From contig CAZDOK010000010.1 of assembly GCA_964507025.1 (NCBI GenBank), forward strand, positions 56,914-120,913: 64,000 nt of DNA, read 5' to 3'. Position numbers and translations under genes: made by a program. Under the pieces are notes generated by a model that was not told the DNA's origin, searched no databases, and saw only the letters and a list, made by a program, of their open reading frames with translations. Positions 35,801-44,901 of the stretch are shown piece after piece. Position 1 is the first letter of the stretch; the number at the start of each line of letters is the position of its first letter. The DNA is from Amarobacter sp964507025. Lineage in GTDB: Bacteria > Chloroflexota > Dehalococcoidia > Tepidiformales > Tepidiformaceae.

Positions 35801-35996
35801 CGATGAGCGTGGTCTTGCCGTAGCCGGCTGGGGCCTGGACGACCGTTAGCCCGTTGCCAATGCCAGCGTGGAGGCGTTCGAGCAGGTGTGGGCGATGGAC
35901 AAGCCGGCGAGGAAGCCGGGGTACAGAGATTCTGCCAGTTGCCGTCATGGTGGCCGCTCCGGGTGCAAGCTCAGTTGTGCGCATTCGACCCCGCAA
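32808..35996 (-). CDS. Large ATP-dependent regulator: MalT-like NTPase, TPRs, SARP-type output
   Basis: 1062 residues. The N-terminal STAND NTPase has Walker A QAPAGYGKTT (about 54-63) and Walker B LLVIIDNVEE, then a MalT-like winged segment. The middle (about 350-780) is a run of TPR-like helices (NLGMSHLQAGDFASAASVLQEA, HYEEAIRI). The C-terminus (about 815-1060) is a winged-helix domain with the (R)AKEMFFLLLSHRTG start of OmpR/SARP output, then a BTAD (EEFESAIERG, CMERVLRANQYNEEAAYQLAR). Usual LAL proteins end in LuxR HTH; here the output is SARP-like. It probably senses a ligand through the TPRs. A start at 35948 (MTATGRISV) is also possible. Confidence 0.9.
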   Translation of the reverse strand: MRGRMRTTELAPGAATMTATGRISVPRLPRRLVHRPHLLERLHAGIGNGLTVVQAPAGYGKTTLIASFTAEVEFRPAWLTLDASAGAPEVLAQQLAAALAGDREIEPPAVATKFSDLQAYIHAAARRAADESGLPLLVIIDNVEELADGREAGALLVWLMEVLPEGSEVILSGREMPFIPSINARIATGEITVLQAIDLAFDAAEIASAIALAGSTASAPDIAARTGGWPVAVMASLVGGPAGDRLSAAAFDLYLQSEVWGRVPPELRQVLRHVALSPSIERAAVELDFGSSAWRSLTAWAASHDFLCEHLSPAEFRLVPLLRQFVVDEFQRADPDDYDAAVEHTLQVMAAAGDLSEAVEFARSAASERILAEVLEEHSPQLITHGDFTLLWRAFECVSTTTLGRRPMLRALLARLTAHHGDPDEALRKAALVLRDPANAGPVHVHALLARLRALRLLGRLEEAGATAEQLRAVECGEDPILRTEVAYQSAEFELSVTRNFARAEELLNQAIRMSELHNVEPLGLLARSTLGQALAMHGDAPAAVTVLTRAAQGWRSLGRSSNLGWVLNNLGMSHLQAGDFASAASVLQEAVQEGIDCGNQRNVAYATASLGDAELALGHFQNAREHYEEAIRICATDALDETLAALSIAGLSAAFLGLGDLQQADFFSRRALLVALASANDYEVAHCRLQQAACEFASGNYVSTISEAAQAADLFQSMDVPPSLASAHYRIAMAHFKANRRAEAQEEVARAAGALKEPWMASALVPLMRENPMFAQWAASRGPAVRVLRDLLERQSFGVLSPAEEQPAAESRGRLPRVVARSLGATSVAVGGREVTDEQWASARAKEMFFLLLSHRTGLRKEEAVEYLYPDLPREKCNSAFHSNLYRIRKALYQDSVVKRDGTYLLNPEGQFEWDVEEFESAIERGRCAQAGSKERALAFQEALEKYSGPFAEAFQSEWAAATRARLERDAHESLAMLAAYFASREDYESAAICMERVLRANQYNEEAAYQLARYRSKAGQVVQALSFIDDYGSTYESEFGEQLPERFWRLRADIAAGVAV

Positions 35997-36097
35997 TACT
36001 ACGCCCTCTGAAGCGGGTGTGCTACGCCGAATTCTTGACCTGGGGCCGAAGGCCGATGTTATGGTGGCCGGGCCAGCGCCCCCGCGGTTGGTGGAAC

Positions 36098-37051
36098 GTG
36101 ACGATTCGGTTTCTCATCCTGTTTGGCCTTGTGGCCGGCGTGCTCGCGGCTGCGATCTCACTGCAGGGATCGCCGGTGCAAGCGGTCGCGGGCCCGTGCG
36201 GTACAGCGCACGACGCGCTGAGCGCCGAGGAGCAGGAGTTCCTGGGCCTCCTGCAATCATGGCGGAATGCAAACCTCCCTGTATCGACGACGCTCGAGTC
36301 ATCCGGGGCACTCAATTCGGCGGCAGCATGGTTCGCCGAGTGGCAGGTGACCAATGGCACCCCGGGCGGTCACAACGACGGCTACGGACGGAACTGGGTT
36401 CAGCGAGCCATCGACTGCGGCTATTCGGGAACCACATCGGGAGGCCAACCGTACGCACTCGGTAGCGGAGAAGGCACCTATGCAATCGCGGCATCTGGGG
36501 GAGTGCAGGTAGGCGCCGCGCAGGCTATCACCGGAATCACATATCCTGGGAGCGGAGTCTATGCATGGACGCCATCCACCGGTCTCCCGTTCAAGTGCGT
36601 CGGAGCCGCGGTTGCGCGGAGTGCAGCGGGGACGGCCGTGGCATGGGTGGTGGTTGTCGCCCAGTATCCCGCGGGCCTGCCGTGCCCTGGCAGCACGGGG
36701 ACCCCGCCCACGACGACCACGACCGCTACGAACACGCCAACGGTTACCCCAACACCATCGCCAACGCCTACGCCCTCGCCCACCCCGTCGCCGACGCCGA
36801 CCGCGCGGCCGGGCGCCCCGAGCGTGTACCTGGGCGCCGGCTGGAACCTCGCCGTGTTGCCGCCGGGGCCTGTGGACCAGGTCCTGGCGCGGGCCGACGG
36901 ATGCTACCGCGCGGTGTACCAGTGGGACGGGAGCCGATGGCGGCGCTACATGCCGGGGGCACCGGCCTATGCGAACAATCTCTGGACGCTCAACGGCGGC
37001 ACCTTCTGGGTGGAAGGTACCGCCGCGAACTGTGGACTGATCACCCTCTGA
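36098..37051 (+). CDS. Secreted CAP/SCP-domain protein with Thr/Pro linker and C-terminal domain
   Basis: 317 residues from GTG 36098. A signal peptide (FLILFGLVAGVLAAAISLQG) precedes a CAP-like domain: FLGLLQSWRNANLPVSTTLESSGALNSAAAWFAEWQ, then HNDGYGRNWVQRAIDCGYS (His and Glu/Asp of the CAP pocket partly present). A Thr/Pro-rich linker (about 205-240) follows. The final 70 residues (GWNLAVLPPGPVDQVL, YQWDGSRWRRYMPG) form a beta domain that I have seen as a tail in Chloroflexota surface proteins. Its role is unknown. It is divergent from the LAL regulator. Confidence 0.8.
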   Translation: MTIRFLILFGLVAGVLAAAISLQGSPVQAVAGPCGTAHDALSAEEQEFLGLLQSWRNANLPVSTTLESSGALNSAAAWFAEWQVTNGTPGGHNDGYGRNWVQRAIDCGYSGTTSGGQPYALGSGEGTYAIAASGGVQVGAAQAITGITYPGSGVYAWTPSTGLPFKCVGAAVARSAAGTAVAWVVVVAQYPAGLPCPGSTGTPPTTTTTATNTPTVTPTPSPTPTPSPTPSPTPTARPGAPSVYLGAGWNLAVLPPGPVDQVLARADGCYRAVYQWDGSRWRRYMPGAPAYANNLWTLNGGTFWVEGTAANCGLITL

Positions 37052-37054
37052 CGG

Positions 37055-37240
37055 TCAGAGGACACCCGGCAGCTGAGTGAAGCCGGGTGAACTGGCGATC
37101 GACACGCCGAGTTGCTGTAGGGCCACGATGCAGACGAGTGCCACGAACGTGAGAATGAGGGCATATTCGGCGAGGCCCTGGCCGGCCTCGCGATCACGTC
37201 TTTCGCGCAGCGCCCGCAGCCGGGCAAAGGCTTTTCTCAT
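37055..37240 (-). CDS. Flp/Fap-type pilin
   Basis: 61 residues from ATG 37240. A basic leader (RALRERRDREAGQG) is followed by the Flp prepilin signature GLAEYALILTFVALVCIVAL, with the Glu/Tyr pair that follows the cleavage site. The short C-terminal tail is typical. Tad pilus assembly genes are not in the window, so this is an orphan copy. It converges on the CAP-domain gene with 3 bp between stops. Confidence 0.85.
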   Translation of the reverse strand: MRKAFARLRALRERRDREAGQGLAEYALILTFVALVCIVALQQLGVSIASSPGFTQLPGVL

Positions 37241-37357
37241 GTACTGTGCTCCCCTGCGAAAGTCTCTCCCTGTTCCCAGATTCGGCAGCGGTGCCCGCGT
37301 CAACCGTCCCGGCGAGGTGCTGTTCCGTGTCGCGCAGGTGAAGAATTTACAGTCCGT

Positions 37358-38317
37358 TTACAGGCGGCCGGTCGAGGTGAGCGAGGCCGCTGCGCGGGCC
37401 GACGTCAGCGGGACATCAGTAATGACGGTCTCGACGCCGGCGTGGTACAGGCGGCTCAACAGGTCCGCCGGGGCGCCTTCATCCGCGCGCAAGGTCCAGG
37501 CCGACAGTGCGACGCCGCGCCTGTCCAGCTCCTTGCCCAGGTTCGTACCGAGTGCGGTCAGGTGTTCGATCGTGGCGATGTCGACCATCCACTCGACAGC
37601 CGACGGCAGCAGGCCGTGCAAGTCTTCATTGCGACCCTGGATGTAGTCGGGGACCGCGACGTTCGGGTTCGCGGCGAGCGGGGAATCATCCCACATGCCG
37701 TGGAGACCCGCTGACTTCGGGAACACGTTGCCGTTTCGGCCCGAGTCGCTATGCCACTGAAGCGTCGGGTCGAGCGCAAGCGGGAGACCGCGCAGGCGCC
37801 GGAGGTTCCAGTGCGCCTGGGAGCCAATGAGCATATGGTCGCGCACCTGGGCGAGGGCGTGCTCCAGCGCTCGCGCGCGCTCGGGCGTGATCGCGCGCAT
37901 GAGCTTGAGGTCGACCTGGAGGACACAGTCACTGCCACGGGTCCTGTCGACCACCTCATCGAGGAAGCAGAGGCCCACGCGTTCGTTGTCCCGATAGCGA
38001 AGGCGCCGGGCCCCGGTCGAGTCCAGTGCCTCGACCTTCCCGGTGCCGGTCGTTTCATGGTCGAGGCGGCCGTCGTGAAAGACGAGCATGGCATCGTCGG
38101 CGAGGAAGCGAACATCAATCTCGAAGCGGGGGACGCGAGCTGTTACGCACTCATCCACGGCTTCGAGGGAGTTTGGGATGTGGCGCCCGGAGAGGGTGGC
38201 GCGATGGCAGCTGAAGGGACGGCGGCGCCCGAGAATCACGGGTGCGAGTGGCGAACCGTCGTCGGCATGCACAGCGTGTCGAAGTGTAGAAGGAGGCGGC
38301 GCAACAGGCAGGAGCAT
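37358..38317 (-). CDS. Glycerophosphodiester phosphodiesterase family protein
   Basis: 319 residues from ATG 38317; the frame stays open further upstream but that part is antisense to the methyltransferase. The TIM-barrel start SCHRATLSGRHIPNSLEA (HR and Asn/Glu of the active site), VPRFEIDVRFLADDAMLVFHDGRLDHETTG (E, D and H) and the later DLKLM strand match GDPD proteins, although HRG is HRA. It hydrolyses glycerophosphodiesters to glycerol-3-phosphate. It is divergent from the O-methyltransferase. Confidence 0.85.
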   Translation of the reverse strand: MLLPVAPPPSTLRHAVHADDGSPLAPVILGRRRPFSCHRATLSGRHIPNSLEAVDECVTARVPRFEIDVRFLADDAMLVFHDGRLDHETTGTGKVEALDSTGARRLRYRDNERVGLCFLDEVVDRTRGSDCVLQVDLKLMRAITPERARALEHALAQVRDHMLIGSQAHWNLRRLRGLPLALDPTLQWHSDSGRNGNVFPKSAGLHGMWDDSPLAANPNVAVPDYIQGRNEDLHGLLPSAVEWMVDIATIEHLTALGTNLGKELDRRGVALSAWTLRADEGAPADLLSRLYHAGVETVITDVPLTSARAAASLTSTGRL

Positions 38318-38353
38318 TGCCGATTCAGTGGCGGGACGGCGAGGATGTCGCCA

Positions 38354-39364
38354 ATGGATGCAGAACTTGAGGTCGCACGCTTCCGCATCTATGCGCTGCA
38401 GGACGGGGCCATCAGGGCGCAGGCGCTTGCGTACGCGCTGTCCATCGGTTTCTTCGACCGGCTGGACCGGGCGTCGATGACGCGCGGGGAGATCGAGGCC
38501 GAGTTCGGCCTGGCAAGCCGCGTGGCGCCGGCGTTCCTGGCGTTCCTCGCGAGCAATAGCCTCATTGCGCTGGGCCCTGATGGCACATTTCGAAACACAG
38601 AGGCCGCTTCGGCGTTCCTCGTGCGGTCGAGCCCGCGGTATGTCGGCGGGCGGGGGCTGCTGTTCCAGGGGTTCTACGATGCAATCGCGCACCTTCCCGA
38701 AACCCTGGCAAGTGGGCGGGCATGGACTCCGGCGGGGCAGCACGACATGTTCGCGGGGTTCACGGCCGACCAGCAGCGATGGTTCGCAGATGGGATGTTT
38801 GCCAACGCCGTGCACGGGGGGCGGAGCCTGGCGGAGGTCGTCGACTTCACGATGTTCAGGAGGCTGCTGGACGTCGGCGGGAACGCGGGGGGCTATGCGA
38901 TCGGCCTTGCCCGGGCCAATCCGCGGCTGCAGGCGACGATCTTCGATCTTGAACCGGTGCGTGAGCTGGCGATCGAACGCATCGCCGCCGCCGGGCTGGA
39001 TGAACGGATCGAGTTCGTGGCGGGGTCGTTCTTCGAAGAGGAGCTCCCGCGCGGGCATGATGCACTGTTGCTCTCGAGCATCCTGCACGACTGGGACGAC
39101 GCGGATTGCGCGCGCATCCTTGCCCGCTGTTACCGCGCGATCGAGCCGGGCGGGACGATCATCGTCGCCGAGCCCATGCTCTCGGAGGATGCGACCGGCC
39201 CCGACCACCCGGCAGCGAGCGGTCTGACGATGGCGTTGCTGGGAGGTGAGAACCGCACCCGGAGCCGTATCGCACAGATGCTGGCGGAGGCCGGCTTCGG
39301 GAAGGTGTGGAGATCGGCCCTGCTGCCACAGAACAGTGTTGTGACAGCCATCCGCGAAGGGTAA
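38354..39364 (+). CDS. O-methyltransferase, hydroxyneurosporene/acetylserotonin-type
   Basis: 336 residues from ATG 38354 (GAGG 9 nt upstream; ATG 38345 is an alternative). The N-terminal winged-helix dimerisation domain (QALAYALSIGFFDRL, LASRVAPAFLAFLASNSLI) is followed by SAM motif I (LLDVGGNAGGYAIGLA) and the family motif LLSSILHDWDDADCARIL with the catalytic His. The class methylates hydroxyls of plant-type, polyketide or carotenoid acceptors; the acceptor here is unknown. The tRNA pair follows. Confidence 0.88.
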   Translation: MDAELEVARFRIYALQDGAIRAQALAYALSIGFFDRLDRASMTRGEIEAEFGLASRVAPAFLAFLASNSLIALGPDGTFRNTEAASAFLVRSSPRYVGGRGLLFQGFYDAIAHLPETLASGRAWTPAGQHDMFAGFTADQQRWFADGMFANAVHGGRSLAEVVDFTMFRRLLDVGGNAGGYAIGLARANPRLQATIFDLEPVRELAIERIAAAGLDERIEFVAGSFFEEELPRGHDALLLSSILHDWDDADCARILARCYRAIEPGGTIIVAEPMLSEDATGPDHPAASGLTMALLGGENRTRSRIAQMLAEAGFGKVWRSALLPQNSVVTAIREG

Positions 39365-39496
39365 GTGCGGTTTGGGAAAGGAAAAGGGAGCGAATCATGT
39401 CCCCTGTCGCATAGTGTCAATCACGTTATTATCGTTAAGTACAGCGAAGTTGCCGCGTAGCAAATGCCGCGTGATATACTCCCGCGCGTCCTGAGG

Positions 39497-39572
39497 GGGC
39501 CGCTAGCTCAACTGGCAGAGCAGCTGACTCTTAATCAGCCGGTTGGAGGTTCGAGTCCTCCGCGGCTCACCA
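39497..39572 (+). tRNA. tRNA-Lys (anticodon CTT)
   Basis: A complete cloverleaf: acceptor GGGCCGC pairs with GCGGCTC (one G-T), the D arm is gctcaactggcagagc, anticodon stem GCTGA/TCAGC closes loop CTCTTAA with anticodon CTT, and the T arm is GGAGGTTCGAGTCCTCC. The 3' CCA is encoded. Confidence 0.97.
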
Positions 39573-39623
39573 GCTCCCTGTTTCCGAACTGCGGGCCCGC
39601 CTCCGGCAGGCCCAGCCACTCGT

Positions 39624-39705
39624 GGGGAAGTGTCGGAATTGGCAGACGAGCATGACTTAGGATCATGTGCCGCGAGGCGTAGGAGTTCGAGTCTCCTCTT
39701 CCCCA
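39624..39705 (+). tRNA. tRNA-Leu (anticodon TAG)
   Basis: Acceptor GGGGAAG pairs with CTTCCCC. Anticodon stem CATGA/TCATG closes loop CTTAGGA with anticodon TAG. A class II variable arm (about TGCCGCGAGGCGT) and T arm AGGAGTTCGAGTCTCCT follow. CCA is not encoded (the sequence continues ACAT). Confidence 0.95.
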
Positions 39706-39778
39706 CATACTCGAAGACTGGAATGCCGCGGCGCTGGGCCGCTCTGCCCGGTGGGATGGGCAGGCGAAAGGAGAAGGG

Positions 39779-40763
39779 ATGGCGCTACTCGAGGTCAAAG
39801 ACCTGCGGACGTACTTCTACACGCAGGAAGGCATCGTCAGGGCTGTCGATGGGACTTCCTACGTTGTGGAAGAAGGTGAGACGCTCGGACTGGTGGGGGA
39901 ATCGGGGTGTGGGAAGAGTGTTTCGGCCCTCTCAATCCTTCGCCTCATCCCGCAGCCGCCGGGCAAGATTGTCTCTGGGGAGATCATCTTCCAGGGGCGC
40001 GACATCCTGAAGCTGGATGAGGATGAGATCCGGAAGATTCGCGGCAACGAGATCGCGATGGTCTTCCAGGAGCCGATGACCTCGCTCAATCCCGTGCTGA
40101 CTATCGGCCGGCAGATGACGGAGGCGCTGGAGCTCCACATGGACCTCCACGGCAAGGCTGCCCGGGACCGCGCGGCGGAACTGCTGGAAATGGTGGGTAT
40201 CCCGGAGGCGCGCAATCGTCTCGATGACTATCCGCACCAGTTCTCAGGCGGTATGCGCCAGCGCGTGATGATCGCCATGGCGATGAGCTGCAACCCGAAG
40301 CTTCTGCTCGCGGACGAGCCGACAACGGCACTTGACGTGACCATCCAGGCTCAGATCCTCGAGGTGATGAACCGCCTCAGCCGCGAGTTCGGCACGGCCG
40401 TCATCATCATCACGCACAACCTTGGTGTGGTGGCGCGCTATGCCGACCGGGTGAACGTGATGTACGCGGGGAAGGTGATCGAGACGGCCTCGGCGGTGGA
40501 GCTGTACCGCAATCCGAAGCACCCGTACACCGTCGGCCTGCTGAACTCGGTGCCGCGTCTCGACGAGACGCGCAAGGAGAAGCTGGTCCCGATCGAGGGG
40601 CTGCCGCCGGACCTGGCCCACCTGCCGCCGGGATGCCCCTTCTACCCGCGGTGTTCGTGGCGCGTCGACCGCTGCACGGAGGAGTACCCGCCGTTCAACC
40701 TGGTCGCAGAAAAGCACTACGCCGCCTGCTGGGAAGCGGAGCGCGTGCAACGGGAGGTGCCAG

Positions 40764-40780
<17 letters not shown>
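39779..40780 (+). CDS. Oligopeptide/dipeptide ABC transporter ATPase, OppD/DppD type
   Basis: 333 residues with GGAGAAGGG before the ATG. Walker A GESGCGKS, Q-loop FQEPMTSLNP, signature FSGGMRQR, Walker B LLLADEPTTALD and switch His (ITHNLG) are all intact. The C-terminal oligopeptide-type extension has GCPFYPRCSWRVDRCTEEYPP, a Cys cluster typical of OppD/DppD. It overlaps oppF-like by 17 nt. No permease genes are adjacent; it can serve the permeases at 5.0-6.9 kb. Confidence 0.95.
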
Positions 40781-41792
<1,012 letters not shown>

Positions 41793-41820
41793 CGGGAGGG
41801 CCACCGAGCCGGAACCTGAA

Positions 41821-41850
41821 GAGGGGGCTGCCGAATGGCAGCCCCCTCTT
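41821..41850. terminator. Rho-independent terminator after the oppD-oppF pair
   Basis: gagggggctgcc and ggcagccccctc form a 12-bp stem with a 4-nt loop (gaat), followed by tttgt. It also faces the end of the convergent kinase gene (41877). Confidence 0.85.
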
Positions 41851-41876
41851 TGTCGTGACCCGTACGGTCCGCGGGG

Positions 41877-43169
41877 TCAGGGTGTGGCGGACGGCGTAGG
41901 GGTGGAGGTAGGGTCGATCGTCGGGGGAGATGTCGGCCCCGGGGTTGTCTCCGGAGGGGTCGGCGTGGGTACGGCCTCTGTAGGGGTCGGAGTCCGTGTC
42001 GGCGAGGGGCTCGGACTCGGGCTGGGCGAAGGGGATGGGCGGCGCGTCGGCGTGGCCGTGGGCTCTGGCTCCGTTGTAGGCGTGGCGGTTGGAGCCGTGG
42101 TGGTCGGCGTTGGTGTCGGAGCCGGAGCACCTCCCTGGTCCCGGTTCGCGAGGAAGATGGCCGCGGCCGCTCCCACACCGATGGCGATGAGGATGATGCC
42201 GATGACAACGAGGATGGTGGCGCCACTGACGCCTGGCGACTCCTGGCGGACCGCGCCACGGCGAACGCGCGCGGTGGGCTGCCGGCGCCGGAGTTGCGGC
42301 GGCCTGCCCGGGGGGGCGACAACCGGGGCAGCCTGTGCAGCAGTGAGCGGAACCCGCCGAAGCGCGGAACCGAGGGCTGCTGCCGTTGGGAAGCGTTCCT
42401 CGGGAGAGAGCGCGAGCGCGTGTGCAAGCACGCCCTCGAGTTCAGGAGATGCCCCGCGCGCGTGGGTGCGAAGGAGCGGAGCGGGTGCAGCCAGGCGCTG
42501 GCCTGCGATGGCCGCGGCGCTCGTCCCTGAGAACGGCAGGCGCCCGGCCACCATCTCGTAGACAGTGAGCCCGAGGGCGTAGACGTCGGCGCGCGGGTCG
42601 GGCTGGGCGCCCTGGATGACCTCCGGCGCGAGGTAGGCGATGGTGCCGAGAAGGTCCTGCGCCTGGCCCGGTGCGAGTGTGCGGTTGAGCGTTTCGGCGA
42701 CTCCGAAGTCAGTGACCTTCGCGACACCAGTTTCGTTGATGATGATGTTCTCGGGCTTGATATCGCAGTGGACGACGCCCTGTTCATGCGCGTACTGGAG
42801 GGCGGCGGCCACCTGCACCCCGTAGCGGATGGCCTCGGCCTCGGTCATACGCCCCTGGGTCTCGAGGAGCTCGCGCAGGGTATAGCCGTGGACATACTCC
42901 ATCACGATGAAGCGGCGGCCTTCGTGGATGCCGGCATCGAACACCCCGACGATGTTCGGGTGCTGGAGCCGTGCGATGACGCGCGCCTCGCGTTCGAAGG
43001 CGGCGACTGCGCCGGCATCGGACTCGGCGCTGAACGCTTCGCGAAGGAACTTCACGGCCACCCAGCGGCCGAGGCGTTCATCTTCGGCCAGCCAGACTTC
43101 GGCCATCCCACCGGTACCAAGCAGCCGTTCGAGGCGGTATCGTCCGTCTATGACATCCGTGGCGTTCAC
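41877..43169 (-). CDS. Membrane Ser/Thr protein kinase with Pro/Thr-rich outer tail
   Basis: 430 residues. The kinase domain (about 11-265) has the Gly loop LLGTGGMAEVW, VAIK-type Lys (WVAVKFLR), catalytic loop HCDIKPEN (HCD instead of HRD), DFG (VTDFGVAE) and APE (YLAPEVIQG). A basic juxtamembrane stretch and a TM helix (GATILVVIGIILIAIGVGAAAAIFLA) follow. The outer part is pure Pro/Thr/Ser low complexity with no PASTA repeats. It would phosphorylate FHA partners nearby. It is divergent from ftsW/rodA with 6 bp between starts. Confidence 0.95.
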   Translation of the reverse strand: MNATDVIDGRYRLERLLGTGGMAEVWLAEDERLGRWVAVKFLREAFSAESDAGAVAAFEREARVIARLQHPNIVGVFDAGIHEGRRFIVMEYVHGYTLRELLETQGRMTEAEAIRYGVQVAAALQYAHEQGVVHCDIKPENIIINETGVAKVTDFGVAETLNRTLAPGQAQDLLGTIAYLAPEVIQGAQPDPRADVYALGLTVYEMVAGRLPFSGTSAAAIAGQRLAAPAPLLRTHARGASPELEGVLAHALALSPEERFPTAAALGSALRRVPLTAAQAAPVVAPPGRPPQLRRRQPTARVRRGAVRQESPGVSGATILVVIGIILIAIGVGAAAAIFLANRDQGGAPAPTPTPTTTAPTATPTTEPEPTATPTRRPSPSPSPSPSPSPTRTPTPTEAVPTPTPPETTPGPTSPPTIDPTSTPTPSATP

Positions 43170-43175
43170 CGGGGG

Positions 43176-44474
43176 ATGAGCCTCCGCCAGGCCAGCAGCT
43201 CGCGCGAGCGCAACATCGAGGTGCTCCTGTTGACCGGGGCGGCCGGGTTCGCCGTCCTGGGGTGGTATGCGCTCCGCGCCGCCGAGTTCGCGCTTCCAGC
43301 CAGCACTGGGCGCATCCTAACCCAGTTTGCCGTTTCCGGTCTGATCGCTCACGTTGCGGGGCGGGTGTTGGCGCCGCGGGCCCGGCCGGAGATCCTCGCG
43401 ATTGCGGCGTTCCTGGCGGCAGTAGGTCTGGTGTTCGTCATCCGCCTGGCGCCGGGCGTGGCCGCGGACCAGGCGAACTGGGTGAGCGTTGGCGCCGTGG
43501 CGTTCGCCGCCGGGCTCTGGGCCGGCACCCACTACCCGCGGCTTAAACAGTACACGTACACCTCAGGAGTGACCGGGCTCGCCGTCCTGGTTGCCACCGG
43601 CCTGTTCGGCACGACCATCAACGGCGCCCGGCTCTGGATCGACGTTGCGGGACAGTCAGTGCAGACGACCGAGCTCATCAAGGTGTTCGTCATCGTGTTC
43701 CTGGCAGGCTATCTTGCCGATTCGGCGAGTGTCCTGGCTTCGCCAACGCTTCGAATCGGTGACCGCACGTACTCCGGTGCGGCTTACCTGGTGCCGCTGG
43801 CATCGGTCCTGCTTGGTGCGGTAGGCGCACTTGCCTTGCTGCGCGACCTGGGCTCGATCGCCATTCTTCTCCTGCTGGCGGTGGGGGCGCTGTACCTGGC
43901 GACCGGTCGGGCCCGCTTCGTGGCGGGCGGCGTCGCGCTGCTGGCGGCAACGGGGTTGGCGGGTTATGTCCTCTTCGGCCACGTGCAGGTGCGGATCGAC
44001 ACGTGGCTCGACCCGGGGGCTGACCCCGGGGGTGCGGGCTACCAGACGATGCAGGCGACGTATGCCATCCAGGCAGGCGGAATCACGGGGGCGGGTCCGG
44101 GCCTGGGGCAGCCGGACTCAGTGCCGGCCGCGCCGACGGATTACGTCTACACGGCCATCGCGGAAGAGCTCGGCCTGGCTGGCGCTGCGGGGGTAGCGCT
44201 CCTGTATGTGGCATTCCTCTACGCGGGCCTGCGTGTCGCAGCGGAGGCGGGCGATACGTACGGACGGCTGCTTGCCGCGTGCATTGCCCTGCTCATCGCG
44301 ATCCAGGCGGCCGTGATCATCGCCGGGAACCTGAGGGTGATCCCCACCACGGGCATCACGCTCCCGTTTGTGAGCTACGGGGGATCGAGCCTGGTGGTGA
44401 ACTTCGGGCTCGCCGGGCTGCTCGGGGGCGTTTCGCACGTCGCGCGGCGTGGGCTCACGGCCCGGCAAGCCTGA
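43176..44474 (+). CDS. FtsW/RodA/SpoVE-family peptidoglycan polymerase
   Basis: 432 residues from ATG 43176 with about ten TM helices. Family signatures are visible: GARLWIDVAGQSVQTTELIKVFVI (G-x-R-W-I-x-G, P-S-E replaced by T-T-E), LLRDLGSIAILLLLAVGALY and the C-terminal VIPTTGITLPFVSYGGSS. It polymerises lipid II together with a class B PBP; the partner is probably the PBP at 45.6-47.0 kb. It runs opposite to the rest of the cluster and overlaps the FHA gene end by 20 bp. Confidence 0.93.
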   Translation: MSLRQASSSRERNIEVLLLTGAAGFAVLGWYALRAAEFALPASTGRILTQFAVSGLIAHVAGRVLAPRARPEILAIAAFLAAVGLVFVIRLAPGVAADQANWVSVGAVAFAAGLWAGTHYPRLKQYTYTSGVTGLAVLVATGLFGTTINGARLWIDVAGQSVQTTELIKVFVIVFLAGYLADSASVLASPTLRIGDRTYSGAAYLVPLASVLLGAVGALALLRDLGSIAILLLLAVGALYLATGRARFVAGGVALLAATGLAGYVLFGHVQVRIDTWLDPGADPGGAGYQTMQATYAIQAGGITGAGPGLGQPDSVPAAPTDYVYTAIAEELGLAGAAGVALLYVAFLYAGLRVAAEAGDTYGRLLAACIALLIAIQAAVIIAGNLRVIPTTGITLPFVSYGGSSLVVNFGLAGLLGGVSHVARRGLTARQA

Positions 44475-44901
44475 GAACGACTGCCCCGAGCGCAATGCGT
44501 TCGCCACCCCTCAGGAGCACACCCGCCGGTCCAACCGGGCGCCCATTGGCGCTGGTCCCGTTGGTGCTACCGAGGTCGGTAAGCCGCCATCCACCCTGGA
44601 CCCGCTCGATGGCGGCGTGCCGGCTGGAAACCGAGGGGTCTCCGAGGACGACTCCCGCATCGAGGTCCCGGCCAATGGTCATGTTGCCTGCGACGAGGAT
44701 CTCGGTCCCCGGTGCCAGGCCCGTCTCGCCTGGGCCGACCACGACGAGACGCCAGACCTGCCGCCGCGGAGAAGAGGCAGCAACGGGGGACCTGGCAGGG
44801 ATGAGACCACCCCGCAGGGTAACGGCGATAGCCAGGACGAAGATGAAGACCAGTGCGATGAGCGCAAGGCGCAGGACGAGCAGCTCGGTACTTCCACTCA
44901 T
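44455..44901 (-). CDS. FHA-domain protein with N-terminal membrane anchor (FhaB/FipA-like)
   Basis: 148 residues. One TM helix (LALIALVFIFVLAIAVTL) is followed by an FHA domain (about 72-140): MTIGRDLDAGVVL (GR), VSSRHAAIE (S-x2-H) and DLGSTNGT (NG). This layout matches FhaB of Actinobacteria, which docks phosphorylated kinases or PBPs. The start overlaps the FhaA-like stop (ATGA). Confidence 0.92.
   Translation of the reverse strand: MSGSTELLVLRLALIALVFIFVLAIAVTLRGGLIPARSPVAASSPRRQVWRLVVVGPGETGLAPGTEILVAGNMTIGRDLDAGVVLGDPSVSSRHAAIERVQGGWRLTDLGSTNGTSANGRPVGPAGVLLRGGERIALGAVVLRLAGP

Noticed and set aside
37358..39208. A 616-codon minus-strand open frame
   Set aside because: Only the part from ATG 38317 resembles a protein family (GDPD). 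The rest is antisense to the well-supported O-methyltransferase and is open because of high GC.
41883..42140. Short-period repeat that might be a satellite or CRISPR-like array
   Set aside because: It is the codon-level echo of the Pro/Thr/Ser tail of the kinase; no regular spacer/repeat pattern exists.
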